Positions 6,423-8,071 of a stretch of 8,071 nucleotides of DNA are shown here, piece by piece; within the stretch, counting starts at the first letter, position 1; every line of letters starts with the position of its first letter. Made by a program: the position numbers and the translations under genes. The DNA lies in contig DRBZ01000065.1 in the NCBI GenBank assembly GCA_011043895.1, positions 1-8,071 of the forward strand, in the 5' to 3' direction. This DNA comes from Candidatus Cloacimonadota bacterium. Its GTDB lineage: Bacteria; Cloacimonadota; Cloacimonadia; JGIOTU-2. The notes beneath the pieces were generated by a model. The model did not search any database and was not told where the DNA came from. It saw only the letters and a program-made list of their open reading frames with translations.

Positions 6423-7244
6423 TTATATGATTTCACCACTTACTGATATTACATTAAGTTTGACCATTGAGGATCTGCCAGCTTGGTGCAACGCAGCTTC
6501 CACGATTTTTTCAATTCCTCCACAGCAGGGTACTTCCATTCGAGCAACGGTTATCGACTTAATTGTATTATTTTTGAAAATCAAAGCAAGTTTTTCAATA
6601 TATTGCTCGATGCCGATATCAAGTTTGGGACACAGAATGATAGTAATTCTATCTTTGATGAATTTCTGATGAAAATTGCCATAGGCATAGGCACAGCAGT
6701 CCGCTGCAATGAGAAGATCAGCATTATCAAGATAAGGTGCATAGGGATTGACCAACTTGAGTTGAACTGGCCACTGGTTTAATTGTGAACATACACTGAC
6801 TGCTGAAGTATCAGCTTTATTATTTTCTTGATTATTTAGAGATTGCGCCATTGTGCTCGGGCATCCGCAGGCGAGTTTTTCTTTATGGGCAAGTTCAGGC
6901 ACCGAAATATCTTTCTCCCGCAACACTTCAACCGCCTTATTGAAATATTCCTCTTCACCATGGTCCTTCAGATGCTTGAGGTGAGCTTTTATTGTATTCG
7001 GTCCAGCTTTAATGATATTATCCATGACCTTCTTTTCATTATAAGGCTCTGCTTCTCGCTCTTCCACAGATATCGCATCTTCGGGGCAGTGACCAATGCA
7101 CTCGCCCAATCCATCGCAGAAGAGGTCACTGACCAATCGAGCTTTCCCATCGATGATCTGCAAGGCACCTTCAGGGCAGTTAGGTATACATTGCCCGCAT
7201 CCGTTACATTTATCTTCATCGATTGAAATGATCTTACGTTTCAT
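6423..7244 (-). CDS. 4Fe-4S ferredoxin-domain protein with cysteine-rich C-terminal domain, likely Hcp partner
   Basis: A 273-residue iron-sulfur protein. Residues 5-60 form a ferredoxin domain. The first cluster site is complete (C13-x2-C16-x2-C19-x3-C23-P). The second is C43-x5-C49-x3-C53-P, with Leu46 where the usual second cysteine would be, so it may hold a 3Fe-4S or differently ligated cluster. Residues 68-120 look helical and charged. The C-terminal part (about 124-273) has eight more cysteines: C126 and C128 in ACGCPS, C152, the pair C183-C184 (ADCCAYAYGNFH), C205 in LCPKLD, and C240-C241 (MEVPCCGG). I recognise this as a domain pattern found in anaerobe ferredoxin-type proteins but know no proven function. 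Its place 17 bp before hcp suggests it passes electrons to Hcp, the job Hcr does in E. coli; that is inference. AAGGAG (7251-7256) supports ATG 7244. Confidence 0.88.
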   Translation of the reverse strand: MKRKIISIDEDKCNGCGQCIPNCPEGALQIIDGKARLVSDLFCDGLGECIGHCPEDAISVEEREAEPYNEKKVMDNIIKAGPNTIKAHLKHLKDHGEEEYFNKAVEVLREKDISVPELAHKEKLACGCPSTMAQSLNNQENNKADTSAVSVCSQLNQWPVQLKLVNPYAPYLDNADLLIAADCCAYAYGNFHQKFIKDRITIILCPKLDIGIEQYIEKLALIFKNNTIKSITVARMEVPCCGGIEKIVEAALHQAGRSSMVKLNVISVSGEII

Positions 7245-7256
7245 TATTGCTCCTTT

Positions 7257-7287
7257 TGTAAGTTAATATTTACTAACATGTTCGTAA
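7257..7287 (-). promoter_or_regulatory. Tandem overlapping TetR operator at the ferredoxin-hcp promoter
   Basis: Two palindromes share a half-site. The first, GTAAGT-TAAT-ATTTAC (7258-7273), differs by one base from the operator upstream of tetR. The second, TTACTAACATGTTCGTAA (7270-7287), is symmetric at 16 of 18 positions around AACATGTT. The block begins exactly next to the Shine-Dalgarno of the ferredoxin gene. A weak candidate promoter, TTGATC (7301-7306) with 17-base spacing to GAACAT (7278-7283), would have its -10 inside the second palindrome, so bound repressor would block it. Confidence 0.65.
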
Positions 7288-7294
7288 AAAAATT

Positions 7295-7873
7295 TTATGT
7301 GATCAATTTCTGGACTGCATTCCATAATGTTGTTCCCTGCTGTTTCAGGTTGAATGCAAAATTGCTCAAGCACCATTGGGTAACCAGCATTCTCATGGAG
7401 CCAACAACTACCCGAACCAGAGAAATAAGATCAACATCGTTTCTTATCTCATTCTTTTCCTGTCCCTGCTGAATGATATCCTTTAATTTATTCTTATGCT
7501 CTTCCATAATCTCAGAGATCTTTTGAGAATAGCGTAGGTCATTCTGGAACACTTCTTCCGAGAACATTACTTTTGCCAGTTTGGGATTTTCGGTGAAACG
7601 GTCATATCGATCCATAACAAATACTTTGAGCTTATCGATAGAGGTGCTCCCCTCTTCCCAGACTGTATCGAACACACAGCAAGATATTTTCTGAAAACTA
7701 TTCAAGATTGCCATGATTATTTCTGATTTACTTGCAAAGTGACGGTAAAGAGCAGCTTCTGAAATACCGATCTCTTTTGAGATATTCTTGATCGTAAGAC
7801 TTTGAATGCCATGATCTGCAATCAGTTTGATCGATGTGTCGATGATCTGCTGCTGTCGTTCGCTTAATTTCAT
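7295..7873 (-). CDS. TetR/AcrR family transcriptional regulator
   Basis: A 192-residue protein of typical TetR length. The N-terminal DNA-binding domain is about residues 5-52: helix 1 (RQQQIIDTSIKLIADHG), then the helix-turn-helix LTIKNISKEIGISEAALYRHFASKSEII (26-53), including the family hallmark ALYRHFASK. The helical C-terminal part (55-192) would bind a ligand and dimerise; it contains adjacent cysteines C65-C66 and a lone C168, and the ligand cannot be predicted. It lies 50 bp upstream of the ferredoxin-hcp pair on the same strand. The same operator-like sequence precedes both its own start and the ferredoxin start, so it most likely represses itself and that operon. AGGAG (7879-7883), five bases upstream, supports ATG 7873. 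Confidence 0.92.
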   Translation of the reverse strand: MKLSERQQQIIDTSIKLIADHGIQSLTIKNISKEIGISEAALYRHFASKSEIIMAILNSFQKISCCVFDTVWEEGSTSIDKLKVFVMDRYDRFTENPKLAKVMFSEEVFQNDLRYSQKISEIMEEHKNKLKDIIQQGQEKNEIRNDVDLISLVRVVVGSMRMLVTQWCLSNFAFNLKQQGTTLWNAVQKLIT

Positions 7874-7882
7874 TTATTCTCC

Positions 7883-7903
7883 TGTAAGTTAATACTTACT
7901 AAC
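7883..7903 (-). promoter_or_regulatory. TetR autoregulatory operator
   Basis: The palindrome GTAAGT-TAAT-ACTTAC (7884-7899) has perfect 6-bp arms and a 4-bp spacer, followed by TAAC. The 21-bp block matches 20 of 21 positions at 7257-7277 upstream of the ferredoxin gene. It sits between the predicted -10 of tetR and its Shine-Dalgarno, covering the likely transcription start, a usual place for TetR autorepression. Confidence 0.7.
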
Positions 7904-7906
7904 CAA

Positions 7907-7934
7907 AATCTATACCGCATCGGTAGGATGTCAA
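7907..7934 (-). promoter_or_regulatory. Putative tetR promoter
   Basis: On the minus strand TTGACA (7929-7934) is followed after 16 bases by TAGATT (7907-7912); the overlapping TATAGA would have a spacing of only 14. The spacer contains a separate perfect palindrome, TACCG-CAT-CGGTA (7913-7925), which could bind another regulator. The operator at 7883-7903 lies immediately downstream. Confidence 0.5.
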
Positions 7935-7980
7935 ATTATTTAAATATTTTTCCTATCAAATTCCATAAGAAACTTGAAAT

Positions 7981-8036
7981 CCCTCCAGGGCTTTACCAAT
8001 AAAGGTAAAAAAAATAATCAATAATCACCTGGAGGG
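7981..8036 (+). promoter_or_regulatory. Leader hairpin that would sequester the Shine-Dalgarno of the right-edge gene
   Basis: CCCTCCAGG (7981-7989) is the perfect complement of CCTGGAGGG (8028-8036), and the latter contains the Shine-Dalgarno GGAGGG seven bases before ATG 8044. A second hairpin, TTTACC (7992-7997) with GGTAAA (8004-8009), is nested between the arms; the rest of the interior is A-rich and probably unpaired. If the transcript includes the first arm, ribosome binding would be masked. A TTGAAA at 7974-7979 could instead place the transcription start inside the interval and remove that arm. Confidence 0.5.
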
Positions 8037-8043
8037 TGAAGAA

Positions 8044-8071
8044 ATGCAGAAGAATAGAATAAATAATGTCA
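8044..8071 (+). CDS. Start of an unidentified plus-strand gene, cut by the window end
   Basis: ATG at 8044 follows a strong Shine-Dalgarno (GGAGGG, 8031-8036) at seven-base spacing, and the frame stays open to the window end, giving MQKNRINNV. Nine residues are too few to suggest a family. It is divergent from tetR with about 170 bp between the two starts. The gap holds the tetR promoter and operator and the Shine-Dalgarno-masking inverted repeat, so its expression may be tied to that region. Confidence 0.5.

Noticed and set aside
7981..8009. Leader hairpins as a transcription terminator for a gene upstream
   Set aside because: No plus-strand gene lies upstream. The inner hairpin is followed by A residues, not T, and the outer arm pairs with the Shine-Dalgarno instead.
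1..8071. CRISPR array or defence system
   Set aside because: No regularly spaced direct repeats, and no cas, nuclease or toxin-like genes. The repeats present are inverted, short and diverged.

Overview
The window looks like chromosomal DNA from a strictly or mainly anaerobic bacterium of moderate-to-low GC (by eye roughly 40%). The main pointers are a class I (anaerobe-type) hybrid-cluster protein and a partner ferredoxin-like protein. Most starts have clear AGGAG-type Shine-Dalgarno sites, and several genes have a TTGACA hexamer upstream. The intergenic gaps carry short palindromic repeats rather than genes. I cannot name the lineage with confidence. The repeat style and gene content are compatible with an uncultured FCB-group or Cloacimonadota-like anaerobe, but that is a weak guess.

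Layout. All six complete genes lie on the minus strand, so transcription runs right to left. From the right end: a TetR-family regulator (7295-7873), a 4Fe-4S ferredoxin-type protein (6423-7244) and hybrid-cluster protein Hcp (4747-6405) form a tight redox module closed by a hairpin terminator (about 4694-4723). A 620-bp gene-free, repeat-rich gap follows. Next comes a two-gene ABC-2 exporter operon, ATPase (3122-4123) and permease (2388-3125), joined by an ATGA overlap. After a short gap filled by an inverted pair of REP-like elements comes a Dcp-type M3 oligopeptidase (180-2219). The left end holds a second inverted pair of repeats and a hairpin terminator. At the right edge a plus-strand gene begins divergently from tetR (ATG at 8044) and is cut by the window end.

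How the genes may work together. Hcp reduces NO or hydroxylamine and needs an electron donor. The ferredoxin-like gene 17 bp upstream is the obvious candidate partner. The TetR protein very probably controls itself and the ferredoxin-hcp pair: a 21-bp near-identical sequence (20/21), whose core is GTAAGT-TAAT-ACTTAC, sits directly upstream of the Shine-Dalgarno of both tetR and the ferredoxin gene. The ferredoxin copy is extended by a second, overlapping palindrome. This would make hcp expression TetR-controlled rather than controlled by the better-known HcpR, NsrR or FNR regulators.

The other notable feature is the leader of the truncated plus-strand gene. A perfect 9-bp inverted repeat would bury the whole Shine-Dalgarno of that gene in a stem, with a second hairpin nested inside. 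This suggests translational control, if transcription starts upstream of it. I see no CRISPR array, tRNA, rRNA, insertion sequence or phage gene in the window.
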